NCBI GenBank assembly: GCA_032768795.1
Contig: CP136496.1
Span: 2,108,001 to 2,172,000 of the forward strand
From: Tremella fuciformis
Lineage: Eukaryota > Basidiomycota > Tremellomycetes > Tremellales > Tremellaceae
DNA length: 64,000 nt
Direction: 5' to 3'
Of the stretch, positions 19,731 through 31,245 are shown in pieces; within the stretch, counting starts at the first letter, position 1; each line of letters starts with the position of its first letter. Both the position numbers and the translations under genes were made by a program. The notes beneath the pieces are model-generated. The model was not told where the DNA came from. It worked only from the letters and a program-made list of their open reading frames with translations, and ran no database searches.

Positions 19731-20138
19731 GTTCCGAGACCACACCAAACGGTGTATCACAAGCCCATCATCGAGCCTCCTGTCGAAGTCGCTCGAGCTG
19801 TCGGCACAAGTACGTTGGAGTTAGTGGGCTGTCAAGGAAGCATCGCTCTCGGTATAAGCTTATGCCGAGCGTCTCTTCCGGTGTTTACCGCCGTGGCTAA
19901 TTAGCAGTACTGGGCATGCTTGAACGTGGTGGTCCATGCATAGCATTCTCCTTGATCACTTAGAGAAGATATACTGGCGACCATTGTCAGTGACGCTGTG
20001 CTGAAGGACCTGTGACCGTCCTCTCGACGGTGAACTGTATCATATAAAACATCGCCTAGCTACCGAAATACGTGCCTCCTCCTACATATAGTGAATCGCT
20101 GAACTCTCCACCTGCTCCCCCTACCCCATGCCTAGGGC
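19731..20138. other. intergenic region upstream of the Zn2Cys6 gene
   Basis: This is 408 bp between the TF start and the 3' end of the next minus-strand gene. I see no ORF with coding character. It would contain the TF promoter and the 3' UTR of the NAD(P)-binding gene. Confidence 0.5.
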
Positions 20139-20840
20139 TCACTTGGCATACACGCTGAGGCGACACGTCCTTACCGCCGCAACATCCATGACCGCCTCGA
20201 AGTTGTACCTCGCCACATCCACATGCTGCGCCACACTAAAGTCAGTGTTAGAGGGCACCAAGCGGCCCTTGCTCTCGCCATCCCCATAGATGCCCGCGCG
20301 ATGCACGACCCACTCGAGATCACCGGCGTCCGTGGCGAAATAATCAATGACCGCCTCGTTATCGCGGTGCTGGCCCTCGAAGCCGCCGAAGCGCGCGAGG
20401 GTATTGCGGAGGATCCAGAGGGTCGGCGCGAGGGACCCGCCGTGCGGGCGACTGAGGCCGCCGGCCTGATAGAGGATGCGCCTGACGCCGTGGGCGCGCA
20501 TGGCGGGCACGAGGCGCCGGACGAAGTTGGCGCAGATGGGCGCGGTCGCCTGGGCGGCTTTGTCCCCGAGCATGAGCACGATGTAGTCTGCGCCGCGCAC
20601 GAGGGCGTCGGTGTCGATCGAGTCGGGGGCGGAGACGTCGCCTTGGACGACTTGAAGTCTGTCCGAATCGGAGGGGAGGTCGACGCCGAGCGGGGCGAGG
20701 AGGGCGGTGAGCTTGGAGGGGGCGCGGACGACGGCGCGGACGGCGTGCCCAGCGCCGAGGGCGATGGCGATGAAGTGTTTGCCGGTCCCGCCTGATCCGC
20801 CAAACACGAGGAAAGTCTTCCGAGCTGCAGGCGAGGTCAT
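20139..20840 (-). CDS. NAD(P)-binding NmrA/SDR_a5-like protein
   Basis: This is a single-exon gene of 233 residues. The N-terminus has a glycine-rich dinucleotide motif FGGSGGTGKHF, then VVQGDVSAPDSI and DYIVLMLGDKAA, typical of atypical short-chain dehydrogenases with NAD(P)H-binding domains. A YQAGG segment and the C-terminal WVVHRAGIYG follow the flavin-reductase/NmrA-like pattern. There is no clear YxxxK catalytic pair, so it may be a redox sensor, an isomerase or a quinone/flavin reductase rather than a classical dehydrogenase. GC content is very high, like its neighbours. Confidence 0.8.
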   Translation of the reverse strand: MTSPAARKTFLVFGGSGGTGKHFIAIALGAGHAVRAVVRAPSKLTALLAPLGVDLPSDSDRLQVVQGDVSAPDSIDTDALVRGADYIVLMLGDKAAQATAPICANFVRRLVPAMRAHGVRRILYQAGGLSRPHGGSLAPTLWILRNTLARFGGFEGQHRDNEAVIDYFATDAGDLEWVVHRAGIYGDGESKGRLVPSNTDFSVAQHVDVARYNFEAVMDVAAVRTCRLSVYAK

Positions 20841-21148
20841 GTTAAACCCCAGAGTCAGCGGAGAAGTCTTACTGCCTGCAGAGATGCAGTCTATGCATAT
20901 GACTACCGATCGCTGGATCCGACATGGTTATCTACCTCGGCGAGCCTCGGCGATGACGATCTACTTCCGAGGCGAGGCCGTCGGTCCTCATGCTGCCATA
21001 GCCGAAAATACAACAGGCCCATAGATGATATCGGCTCGACGCTCTCATGTCGCTGCAATGGCGTTGTCCAAGTGCATCTGGTCGCCGAAGGCACCTCGGC
21101 CATGGCATGCGCATTGCACGGGTGCAAAGTGCTCCCGAAGCAGATCGG
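20841..21148. other. intergenic region
   Basis: This is 308 bp between two minus-strand genes. It contains the promoter of the NAD(P)-binding gene; no other signal was recognised. Confidence 0.4.
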
Positions 21149-22820
21149 TCAAGTCCCGATCCCCTCGATTACCTCGACCAGCCCCCGCGTCCCCACCTGC
21201 GCCTCGACCTCGTCCGCCCACCGGGCAACATCCCCATCATCCCCTTCCGCGTCTTGGATACCTTCATAGGCTAGCTCCTGAGAGGTACGGGCGGGCCATA
21301 CACCCGGGGTTCCGGCAGACCACATCCAGCCTTCTCCATCATCTTTAGGTCTCTTGCCGCGGCGCTTAAATTCGTTTGGTAGGGTGAAGCGTCTATGACT
21401 GGGCGCGACGTGCCCGGGACGTGTAGTGGAGGATCTGTCCCCGGCATTCGTTGCCGGGGTAGACCTGGCCGATGACTGCAGGGCGGCGATGGCGTCGAGG
21501 CGAGCATAGATACTGTTCAACTGCCCATCAGCACGGGAAGGTAGAACCGTGTTGGACTCACCTGAGGGCTGCGCCACAGAGGCGTGCGCACCTCGAGCAC
21601 CTTCTCACCCTGACCCTCTGCCCAGCCCACGTTGCTGGACGCAGTCTGCGCCGCCTGCCGGACCTCCTCAGCCCATTGTGCTGCCCTTCTCCCGACCTTG
21701 TCGTTGCGAGACCCACCCAGCTGGCCATCGTCGCCAGTCTGCGAGTCGTCAGAGTCCTCGCCCGCAGACGAGTACTCGGAGGACATGTAGTCGATATGCA
21801 GGGCAGTGGGATGTAGAGGCTGATCGCCGAAAGACGGATCGCTCGCTGCTTTTGCTCGTCGTTTCTGCTTCAGATCCTTCCGCGCCCAGCGCCGACGATG
21901 CTTGGCATATCGCTCCTTGCGCGCTTGTTGGATGGGATCGGTGCGGGCAAGGTAAGACTTCGTGAAGTTGAGCAGCGCCGTGCGGCATGTGGCCTGTGCT
22001 CAGCTGGATTCCGATATATGGGGGAAGGCACTCACTCGTACTATGTCGGGGTCCATATCTTCTGGCGGGACCTTGGGCCATATGCCATCCCGAAGCTCAT
22101 CCATCATGCCCGTCGCAGCTCGTTCTTCGAACTGCACCCTTCAGCGGGTCATCTTCCCTCGCTAAGCAGCTGGACCCACGGCAAGATTGACGGGATCATT
22201 CAGACCAGCATGCCAGTTGGGAACAGCTGCACTCCCAGGGTCATCCGACGGCGGAGGCATTGGGTCCTCTGAGCCAATGCCCATCATGACGCGCATCTGC
22301 AATGAGACCCACCCACGCATTTATTGCCAGCAGTTAGAGTTAAACTCACCCTTGTCCGCACAGCTCTGGCCAACTCAGTCCTCCGCCCTTTCTCCAGCCG
22401 CTTGCCAGTCTCCTCGTCTCTCCGAGTCTTTGGCTTCTCCTCCACGTCTGGCCGCTTCCGCTTGGTCCGCGCCCTTCTTGACGGCTTCTGCTCCGCCGTG
22501 ACCAATGCGCTACTACTTGCTTCTGGCACTTGGGCCTCGATCGTGGCCTCAAACAAGCCTGCGCCATCATCCGCAGTGGCATCTCCTTGTTCTCTTGCAG
22601 CTCGCCGTAGCCGCAACACCTCTGCGCGTAGCTGGTCCGCTGTCCACCCGGCCAGTATATCATCCGTCTCATCGGCCAGTGCCGGGGCATCATGCCCCTC
22701 AACCTCCCCCAGCTCGACATTGGCGATGGAGACGTCGGCCGGGGGGTGTAGACGCGCCAGGACGTCGATGATGGCTTGGTCGTTGACCTCGCCGTCTGCG
22801 TCTGGAAGGTGCTCTTCCAT
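21149..22820 (-). CDS. unknown nuclear-type protein with acidic and basic segments
   Basis: Five exons (22350-22820, 22180-22296, 22036-22131, 21562-21993, 21149-21520) splice in frame to 495 residues; all introns are 40-55 nt with good branch sites. I do not recognise a named family. Residues 1-157 are acidic then strongly basic (KPSRRARTKRKRPDVEEKPK, a likely nuclear signal). The centre has RAATGMMDELRDGIWPKVPP and a conserved-looking ATCRTALLNFTKSYLART, then a basic stretch (AKHRRRWARKDLKQKRRA), an acidic Ser/Asp stretch (SSEYSSAGEDSDDSQ) and TPLWRSPQ-LNSIYARLDAI. The SSxxS-acidic plus W-R-S-P arrangement recalls repeated hypothetical proteins of Agaricomycotina, but that is a weak resemblance. 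Confidence 0.65.
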
Positions 22821-23112
22821 GTTAGACAGGGTGGACCAGTCGAGTGGAGGTCAGAGGGTGAGGATGACAAGAAGAATCGATGAAACAGTGAGGTGTTGTC
22901 AGGGAGGATTTCGGAACCGAAAGGGACCGTGGGAAAGCTGATTTCTCTTTAAATGAGGCCCTACTGACGGGTAGCGCGTTGGCGACATCGAACATCTGCT
23001 CTTAGGCCTTTTGGGAACATCAGACACCCGAGACGGAATCCGAAGAGTGGCCAGTGGTGATAATCGACTCACTGTGCCCGTTTGTGGACGTCTGGGAGGT
23101 GCTGAACGCATA
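22821..23112. promoter_or_regulatory. divergent promoter
   Basis: This is 292 bp between the divergent starts of the unknown nuclear-type gene (minus) and the CHY zinc-finger gene (plus). No specific element is identifiable. Confidence 0.4.
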
Positions 23113-23979
23113 ATGTGGTGAGTTCCCTTCCTTGTCTCCTCGACGGCCACCCGAGCTAACGCCATGTCTTGTCGATCACTCCTCTCCCACGTCGTCCTAT
23201 CCCACACAACTACTGGCTCACCTAATTGCTCTTGCTGCTTATGGCACGACCCCATCCCGCTGCTTCGATACGATCAGCAAACACATCCTCAACGCACAGG
23301 TATCAATCCGAGCGCCGTGCTGCCAAAAGTTCTTCGACGTGAGTCCAAGGGGTGGCTAGGAAGACTGAATCGAGGACCTGGAGGCGGCAGAAGTATGCGA
23401 GTGCTGATATTAGTGCCCCGAATGTCACAACGAGACACAGGATCACCCGTTAAGAAGGACGATGGAGATGGCCTTCATCTGTAAGAAGGTCAGCGGATGC
23501 CATGCTGTGGCGGATCGGGGGTAGGTGTACGACTGGGCGCTGAAGTGCAGTGCAAGAAGGCGTTCCGGAAAGACATGACGAGGTACGAGGAGGCCGACGA
23601 GTACTGCCCGCATTGCGACAACCACTATGTGCGTATCCCTTACAGGCGATACATCGCCAGACGAGCTAACTGGCGTCGAGTCGTCTCTCTCGAGGCACAT
23701 GCTGACTCTTAGGTGATCGAGGCAAAAGAACCGCAAGCGATGATTGGGGTAGAAGGAGAGGACGCCCGTGTAGATTCTAGGTGGGTTGCGGTTCCGTTCC
23801 TCTAGATGAGCTACCATCCGACTTTGTTCTGGGACAATGACTTGTGTCTACCCACATCGTCTTTCTCCTGCCATCAGGAGATATTGGCTGACAGCAGAAT
23901 GCTCAAAGACGACCGGGTCAAGAACGACGGCCAAAAGAGCTTGTTCGTGCAGCAAGACGGGTCACACCGCCTAGGATGA
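23113..23979 (+). CDS. CHY zinc-finger protein with a 5-nt first coding exon
   Basis: Six exons encode 122 residues. The first coding exon is just ATGTG (23113-23117), followed by a 160-nt intron; joining to 23278 gives MCKHILNAQVSIRAPCCQ. The other exons are 23278-23338, 23414-23488, 23551-23628, 23713-23780 and 23898-23979. Zinc ligands are in KHILN, CCQKFFDCPECH, FICKKCKKAFRKD and YCPHCDNHY, the standard CHY-type finger found in fungal proteins related to Hot13 and to the finger of RCHY1/Pirh2. The C-terminal tail is short and polar. It would bind several zinc ions; the role may be redox handling or protein quality control, known only for relatives. Confidence 0.88.
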
Positions 23980-24328
23980 CACTGTGATCGCGACGTGCAT
24001 GATCCCTCTCCCATACCTAGCACAGGACTACTATACCCAGCACGTTACCGAGCATACAAGCATAGTCTGGAGTCGATCGTTGTATGCATATACCAACCCG
24101 GGAAATGGAGTGACGTGGCATATTTGCCACTTCGATGATGCTTATCACTCGTCTCCCATGTTGCGTTTCCAACTGCTGCTGCAAACGCTCTCTTCACCTC
24201 TACTTTGCCCTCTTTTGCCTCGCGTACATCTCGTCTCGCCCCGTAAAACCCGCACGACTCCTCGTTCACCCCGAAAAAGATCACTACAGGGCCTGGCGGC
24301 GCAGAGAACCGAGGAAAAGCTAGTAAAA
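23980..24328. other. intergenic region between CHY and SmE genes
   Basis: This is 349 bp between co-directional genes. It has a pyrimidine-rich stretch (around 24175-24260) before the SmE start, typical of a fungal core promoter. No ORF. Confidence 0.4.
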
Positions 24329-24877
24329 ATGGGCGGCCGCAAAGTGATGGTCCAGGTCAGTCGGGTCATGTCCAAGTATCACGCGCGCTGACATCCCGCA
24401 GCCCATCAACATCATCTTCAGCCATCTCCAAAAGGTGTGTCATCCACTCCCTACTCACTGCGATACGCTCAGAGAGCGAGGAGGTTGGGTAAAGGGAGAT
24501 GGGCAGGGGTTGACGAGCAGCACACCCGGGTAACAATATGGCTCTTTGACAACAACGACTTTCGGCTGGAAGCATTCATCATTGTGCGCCTCCCTCTCCG
24601 TCCTTATTGTCGAGGGATCGTTGACACGCAGGGCTTTGACGAGTTCATGAACTTGGTGCTGGACGATGCGGAGGAGGTGTACGATTGTGCGGCCAAACCG
24701 GGGAAAGAGGTCAAGCCGAGGAGAGAGCTGGGTACGTCTGGCTCACGTTTGGCTCATCCAGATCCCAAACCACAGTCTCGAGGGGTTGGGGGATGATGGT
24801 GGCGGGGCTGACTCGCAGGACGGATTCTGTTGAAGGGCGATAACATCACTTTGATCCAGCCGGCAGGGGCAGCATAG
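24329..24877 (+). CDS. small nuclear ribonucleoprotein SmE
   Basis: Five exons (24329-24355, 24402-24434, 24521-24583, 24632-24731, 24819-24877) encode 93 residues: MGGRKVMVQPINIIFSHLQ, then TRVTIWLFDNNDFRLEAFII, GFDEFMNLVLDDAEEVYD and RILLKGDNITLIQPAGAA. These are the Sm1 motif (with the conserved FMNLVL Asp/Asn region) and the Sm2 motif (LLKGDNI) of SmE, a member of the heptameric ring around spliceosomal U1, U2, U4 and U5 RNAs. Length and every diagnostic block match the family. It is a highly conserved housekeeping gene. Confidence 0.95.
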
Positions 24878-25221
24878 ATAGCATGTATGGGATAAAACTG
24901 GGCGATGCTGCTGAAGGATGGGAGTGTTTGGTGGAGCACGAGACAGAGCGGAACGACAAATGGAGCAAGGTGGGCTATGCGGTGCAATACTGATGTTCGT
25001 TGCAAATCGGCTGGTGATTCGCGATGCGTTCCCCGAATCTTCGCCAGATTTGCATTCAGAGCAAATTTCAGAACGACTACCTTTACGAGCGGCAAAGCCA
25101 TGCAGAAGGGATACCATCGAGAGCGTTTTGCGATCTCACTCTCAAGGATATACATAGCGTCTCTCGCCACCCTGCTTTGGTCCAATCTTACGCTCGCTCT
25201 TGCTCTGATCAGTCAATCGAG
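24878..25221. other. intergenic region upstream of the first array gene
   Basis: This is 344 bp. An ATG at 25024 is in frame with the following gene, but the segment looks like leader sequence. No other feature seen. Confidence 0.4.
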
Positions 25222-26306
25222 ATGAACACTCATCAAGAATCACAGTTTCAAGGCGAGCATCTCGACACAGAACAAACGGATGATCCTGCGGCCAGCGTTG
25301 GAGCAGCAGTACAGCCCCCAGCTGAGGCACATCCCGAGCCGCCCACTTCTGCGATGGATGACCCATCAGGAAGTGCAGAAAGCGCAGTTCAGCTCCAGCT
25401 GCCCGAGGCTCCCGAGTACACGGATCCCAGGACATGCCTGGCTCGTGCACAGCTGAGCGGGGTCCAAATGGCCATCACCTTCATGGGCATGAACATGAGG
25501 AACAGTGACGATTACTGCCAACGGATGCACCTTCCGCTGACCAATGATCAAAATTGGCCTACCCTGCTGCGGGAAAGACTGTTCCCGTTGAAGGACGGGG
25601 CGAGCGGCACAGGATACAAAGACCGGTCTATCAGCACGATGACTCCAGGCGACATCGCACAGTACCTGACACCTTACACGTCCAACTACGGCATTCATCC
25701 TAGTCTCCTTGGAGCTTACTCTGCCCATCGCCAAGAGAGGACGTCATTTTGGACCGAGACACTCGAGCGCTCCGCGCTCAAGGTCAACATGGATATACTG
25801 AGCACGGCGGCGTCGGTTGGGCCGCATTGTCTCGGGTGGGAAACGTGAGTATGCGACCCCTTGTCTTTACCCGCGTCGAGTGCGGCTGAGCGCAGACTGG
25901 TCGCGCAGCTCAAGGCTACCTCCAAGTGGGTGCACGCGATTCTCAGCGAGAAGGCCTCACCAGAAGATGGATTAGAGACGGCAGCCCGGATCTTTCTGGA
26001 CGGGGAGACACTGTCTGTGTTTCAAGCCATGTAAGTGTCGCGATCCCGGAGGGAGAGCACGGCGACGCTGACGATGCGAGGCTAAAGAGGAAGTCGTCGG
26101 CTGTAGACTCGAATGGAGCCGCGTCTCTGGAACTCTTTTGCCGCGAGTTCCAGGAGGGCTCTGGCCACAGACTAGCTTGCACAATCTGGAGCGGCCTGTG
26201 CACGCCAGAGGTCGCGGGCAGGATCTTTCGGTTGGTCACCAAGCACCTTGAGGCGAATCCAGAGTGGGTGAAGACATTCCACACGGACCCGGGGACAGTA
26301 GCTTGA
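25222..26306 (+). CDS. array family member A (unknown function, one module)
   Basis: Three exons (25222-25844, 25896-26030, 26081-26306) encode 327 residues, with both introns in phase 2. I do not recognise the family. The N-terminal 70 residues are polar and probably disordered. The module follows: TCLARAQLSGVQMAITFMGM, a PLTxxxxxxLLRERLFPL region, a SISTMTPGDIAQYLTPY region, then ILSTAASVGPHCLGWET at the first splice site. The 135-nt middle exon starts LVAQLKATSKWV. The last exon has LELFCREFQEGSGHRLACTIW and ends LEANPEWVKTF. No signal peptide or membrane helix. The same blocks recur in genes B, C, F and G. The start is the ATG after the leader; an in-frame ATG at 25024 is the alternative. 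Confidence 0.75.
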
Positions 26307-27080
26307 TACTACAGAAGGTTTTTTTTTCTCCTTTTTACTGTCGTTAATAGGAAACATTGTCAATGTGATTCCGCATGCTCCTGAGCACGCTTGCTAAGTT
26401 ACCTGTCTTTAAATGAGCATATGGTACGCAGGTAACTATGAAACAGCATTTGCGAAAGTTGTTCGAAATATCTCATGCAAAGGCTGACCCATGAAGACGT
26501 TTTGCCGTATCTCCCAGCGCCGGATGACTCTCTGCCCCCTGCCACAGTATCGAGTGGAAGTTTTCTTTACACAGCGCCTTTCACACGCGTTGGGCCCTTC
26601 TCGACTGGGAAGATTCTGAAAGGGCGGAAAACTTGGCGAGGCTCGGGCCTCATTTACAGAGGGGGAGGTCATACGATGTGATTTTTGGGTCTCTTCCTTG
26701 GTGGTGCGTTGCGAATGGGCTTCGCGTTTGGCGATGGGTATACCAATCCTTGCCAAATTCGCATTTGGAACTAGCTTGCGACGCCAGCCTCCTTGATACA
26801 TGTAAGATTCGGCCCCAGAAGGGTGAATGCATACCACGTTCATCGTGTGATAGGAAGCGGTCCTCGAGGGGGAGTATGGACCCTTGCATGTAGCGCCTTA
26901 TCCTTCAGCTTTTCTCCAGCATACTTGACCTTTCGAAGGGCTTGCGTCTCCTTGCTGGCCGAGAAGCCTATGTATGATGAAAGGGTGCGAGAGCAATACC
27001 TGGAAGGCTCTGCATTCGAGAAGGATGCTCCACCTCACGTCGATCCCATACTCCAACGTCTGATCCCGCATACAATCAGC
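26307..27080. other. intergenic region between array genes A and B
   Basis: This is 774 bp without recognised genes. A T-rich tract follows gene A (26319-26337). The segment 26793-27080 is in frame with gene B but has no family similarity and is treated as leader. Confidence 0.4.
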
Positions 27081-28246
27081 ATGAGCGACTCCACGAAGCG
27101 CACGCATCGTCGACACACGTCGGGGAGTTCTGCGTCGGCGGATTGGAAGCCTGCTGCACGGCCAGGAGCAGATCAACCCGTGCTGCTTGCGGCAGAGCGA
27201 ATGGACCCTGCTTCCATGAATGAGGAGGCCTTTGCTAAGCTAATGGACGTCTGGAAGAACCTCAAATCATCTGACCGTCGAGACCGGTCGAGCTTGGACA
27301 AAGACACCGACACGGTGAACGTCGCTCAAGATGACCAGACCGATGATATCACAACCTGCCTCGCTCGAGCGCAGCTTACCGGCGTCCACTTGGCCTTGAT
27401 GTTCCTCTCGGAGAGCATACGAACGAGCAATGCCCTTTGCAAAACGTGGCTTGGGGGCACACGTTATACTGAGCAAGCAGACCCTACTGCCGTGCTCAGT
27501 CTGGCACTGTTTCCCCGAAAGGAACGTCTCGAGCGGTTCGCCAGCCCTGACCCCGAGTGGGCTCACCGTTCGATCACGAAGTTGGATACGGCTATCAGGA
27601 CCAAGTACCTCGAGCCCTTCAGATCAACCTTAGGGTACCAGCCGATGTCGCGATCCTTTCTGGGTAAGTTGGCTCAACGTCTCACCGGCCCTTGGAGCGG
27701 GAGCTCTGAGCTGCGGGTCGCCGAGCTGAACTACAACATCCTTGACACAGCCGCAAACAATGGGGCAGAGAGCCTTGATTGGAAACAGTAGGTCTCCATC
27801 TGACGTTGAGCTGAGTGGGTCAACACTCCGTAACTGACAATGCAGACTCGTAGAGCAGATCACCTGCACCGCACAGTGGGCCTGGACGACTATTAATCAC
27901 GGGCTTGAAGAAGAGACTGGGTGCAAAATCCAGACTGACATCGGAACATTGCGCGCATCTTTGTCAGTTCCTTCATCGTAATGTGAGCATAGTTGCTCAC
28001 GACCGCAGCGCAAAGTACGACAAAGCTACCACCACTCGCACTCAAGAGCTCGCGGAGTTCTGCCGCGAATACCTGCATCGCTCAGGGTGTAACCTCACCT
28101 CTTTCGTTTGGAATCAGATGGCGGGAGCGTCGAAAGCAAAGACCATCCCAGTCATCGTAAGTCTACAGCTTCAAAGTAATCCGGATTGGGTAGCCAAATC
28201 TGCTGAGCGGGCAAAGGACCGAGAAACTCCAGGAGCAGATCACTGA
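27081..28246 (+). CDS. array family member B (unknown function, one module)
   Basis: Three exons (27081-27787, 27846-27962, 28009-28246) encode 353 residues; both introns are phase 2, at the same places as in gene A. The N-terminus is polar and basic (MSDSTKRTHRRHTSGS). The module reads TCLARAQLTGVHLALMFLSE, a Trp-rich middle, NYNILDTAANNGAESLDWKQ at the first splice site, LVEQITCTAQWAW in the 117-nt middle exon, and ELAEFCREYLHRSGCNLTSF with LQSNPDWVAKS in the last exon. It is the closest relative of gene A in the array. Function unknown; no catalytic signature stands out. Confidence 0.75.
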
Positions 28247-28790
28247 CAATGAGGCGCCCGGGGTGTCCGTGCGCAACGGCAGGCATTCCCCGGAGCCATC
28301 CCGTCCCCGCACCCCTCTATTGTTCAGTACACTTTCATGTATGTCCGGATTCTCTCGGTTTTCTTGCAATGCTATGATGCACTGTTATTAGAATGTTCTC
28401 GGCCATCGTGCAAGTCTATTCCCCCATCCCACCCATCATAAATTATAACCACGCCAACTAGGTTATAACAGGACTGAGCTCAGCCAGTCGATCTGCGAGG
28501 TTTGTGCCTTATGAATGAGTTGTTATCGGAAACCCGTTACTTTGGTCGTACACTCGTTGAAGCGCCTCTTGGTCAGAGTCTCGAGCCCACACGGACTGGG
28601 TCTCTGAACCTTTGGCAGGCCGATCACAAAGGAGGAGCCCATTTCAGTCGAGAATAAAGTAGGGTCGCTTCTTGGCGATTGTGTTCGTCTCTTGACTGTT
28701 TCCCTCCTGGTAGCACGATAACGACCCAATTATACCCTAGGGTCAAAGTCCTCCTCTTCCCCCACGAAGAGCCTTGAACAAACACCAATT
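28247..28790. other. intergenic region between array genes B and C
   Basis: This is 544 bp, AT-richer near 28380-28480, with no recognisable coding sequence. It contains the promoter of gene C. Confidence 0.4.
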
Positions 28791-30919
28791 ATGCAGAGAG
28801 CTCAACACCTGCGACAGGTTCCACGCCGCTGCGATCTCTTCATAGCCGCGTCTAGACCCGGTGCCGAACAACCACCACTGCCGGGAGATGTCAATACGTG
28901 CGAGGAAGCATTCAGCGATCCTCGATTATCTCAAATCATAAGGACCTGGACTGACCGGGAAATCACACGGCGACACTTGGACCAACGGATCCACGACCAA
29001 GGTCCTGACGATTCGCCAAATTCTTTCGGAGCTATCGCAGTAGAAGATACGGATCCCGATGATGCTCACGCTTTCACCGACAACCGGACTTGTATGGCAT
29101 ACGCCCAGATACAGAGCGTCATGTTGGCTTTGTCGCACTTGAAATTGACCATTAAAGACTCAAAAGAATGGTGCGAACTTCATCAGATCACGAAACGACC
29201 AGAGGAGATTGACGTTGAGGCGATCACCGAGCGCCTACTCCCTCAGACAGACTGTCACCCGTACAGCGGCATCGCAACCATGAGCAGAAATGATGTAGAG
29301 AAATACATCACCCCGCTTCAGGCAAGCTTTGGCCTGCACCCCGACCTGCTTGCAGACCTGGCCCCAGTGGAGCTGCGTGACGCCACTTGGAGGTCACTTG
29401 CCATCAATTGGCAGGTGTTGCAGATTGCTGCAAGCCAGGGCGCTGAGCGGCTCGACTGGACAAGGTCGGACCCATCGAAATGGATAGAGCTGATATTGTA
29501 GACTGGTTACACAGCTTGCATGCTTTGTCGACTTGGAACTAAAGTTAGAAGCCCCCGGCGATGCTGAGGTACTTCGTCAAGATTGCAACGCATTGATCAC
29601 GTCTTGGTGAGACCTCATTTGTCCGAATCGACTGACTGCGGCAGCTGGCAGTGGAGTTGCGCCACCCGTGCGAAGGCCGACCAGTATACAAACTTCTGTC
29701 GCGAGTTCCACGAGTTCGCTGGCAGGCGACTCATGGGATTCCTCTGGTCCAGGGCGATTGACGAATCTGCTTCTGAGTCGATGCCCGACACTATCTCACA
29801 GAAATTGTCAGCCAATCCTGAGTGGGTAGGCAGGTCCAATCAACTACACGCCAAGCTGGAGGGAGAGAACGAACCGCCTCCACCAAAGACTTTGTTCTCC
29901 ACGCGCGATATTGTTCCTTTCAATCATCCCTTGATCTCGGTCGAGGAGATCCATCGAGCATGGCGTCGCACAAATAGCGACAAGCAAGGTGAAGAGTGTG
30001 TGTGGTGGACCTCAAAAGCCTATGAAGACCGCTCGAGAGCTTCTGGACCGTCTGCTTATCCACAGGACGTGGACGCTGAATCTTGCCTGTCTTATCACCG
30101 TATTCACAGCGTGTTCATGGCGATGGAAATGATGAGGCACAACATCCGCCGCAGCTACACTCGAGGGTTAGATAGACGTGCGGCTCTACTGGATTGGGAG
30201 TTTCTCGTCGATCTCGAGCATGCGCTCTTCCGCGACAAGAAAGCAGATCATTCACGGGTTCTCATGCAAAAATCGACAGATGTCAGGAGTGTGGCAGACA
30301 ACACGGGCAACACAACATCGAGGAGGGTCGTGACGGCTCCCGGGGGAAGATGGATACGACTGGCGGGACTTCATAGGACAATCTACTCCAGCCTCGCGAG
30401 GAAGACCCTTGAGACCTTTGTATTCACCAACATGAATCCTGTCAGCGAGATGGTCACGCACAACAACAAGATATTGTCAACGGCAACTGCCGCTGGCACT
30501 CATCAAATTGAATGGAGCGAGTAAGTCTGTTCACAGCTTCCCGATGTTCAGCGTGCATTTCCACTGAGTCACAGCATCGTTGATCAACTCACCGCCACAG
30601 CTCAGTGGCTCGCCCTTGAGTACCCTGTCCAGGAGGGTGAGCTTACCTATGAGGAAGCGCGAGAGGCGAGCGCAATACTGCGTGAGGCATTGTCAGTCCA
30701 CCACAAATTCTACCCTCTTGTTCAGTGTTGACGCGCAGCGACGAGTGCGACGATGGGGAGACGCCCACCACTCAGCAAAGTCAGCATTTTTGTCGAGAGC
30801 TACACGACGGCGCAGGACGAAGGCTGGCCCGGTCTGTGTGGAGGCACTTTCGCGGTGAAGAAGAGCATGCGCACCTCTCGAAGTACATCACGACTCTTCT
30901 GGAAAGTAAATCAGACTAG
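28791..30919 (+). CDS. array family member C (unknown function, two tandem modules)
   Basis: Five exons (28791-29464, 29502-29606, 29645-30520, 30575-30691, 30739-30919) splice to 650 residues. It carries two copies of the family module. Module 1: TCMAYAQIQSVMLALSHLKL, LQIAASQGAERLDWTR, LVTQLACFVDLEL, NFCREFHEFAGRRLMGF, LSANPEWVGRS. Where genes A and B stop, C continues through a Pro-rich linker into module 2: SCLSYHRIHSVFMAMEMM, ILSTATAAGTHQIEWSD, IVDQLTATAQWLAL, HFCRELHDGAGRRLARSVW. All four introns are phase 2 and fall at equivalent positions of the two modules, so it arose by fusion or internal duplication. Introns 1 and 2 are very short (37 and 38 nt). A copia element sits 76 bp after its stop. 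Confidence 0.75.
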
Positions 30920-30994
30920 CCGCCGTGGGCAGATCTGTGATTTGGTCCGTGGTAATCAGTCGTTCTGTTGTATTGCTCGTTTATACACACAAGG

Positions 30995-31212
30995 TGTCAA
31001 AATACACGTGGTAGCAGTGATAAATAACGTCCCGCACCTCCTTATACCGCAGTTTCGTCTCCCTGGCAGCTCTCTATCGCTTTCTACAGAGCTAAGAGCT
31101 GCCAGGTGAGTATATCCACTATGTATCGCTTTCTACAGAGCTAAGAGCTGCCAGCTACCGCCGCTACCGGCTACCTGGCCTCTGACTGCTCTCGCGATCA
31201 CGTCTACCGACA
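30995..31212 (+). repeat. copia 5' LTR
   Basis: The LTR is 218 bp, TGTCA...CGACA. It contains an internal duplication of the 31-bp segment TATCGCTTTCTACAGAGCTA...CTGCCAG (two copies). Downstream, 31215-31230 (TTTGGAATCAGAATC) is where a primer site would be and weakly resembles the half-tRNA-Met type. Confidence 0.95.
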
Positions 31213-31245
31213 GATTTGGAATCAGAATCTTCTACCGGACCCATC

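Noticed and set aside
22324..22941. Plus-strand frame of 205 residues opposite the unknown nuclear-type gene
   Set aside because: It is Ser/Arg-rich antisense sequence; the minus strand splices cleanly in five exons.
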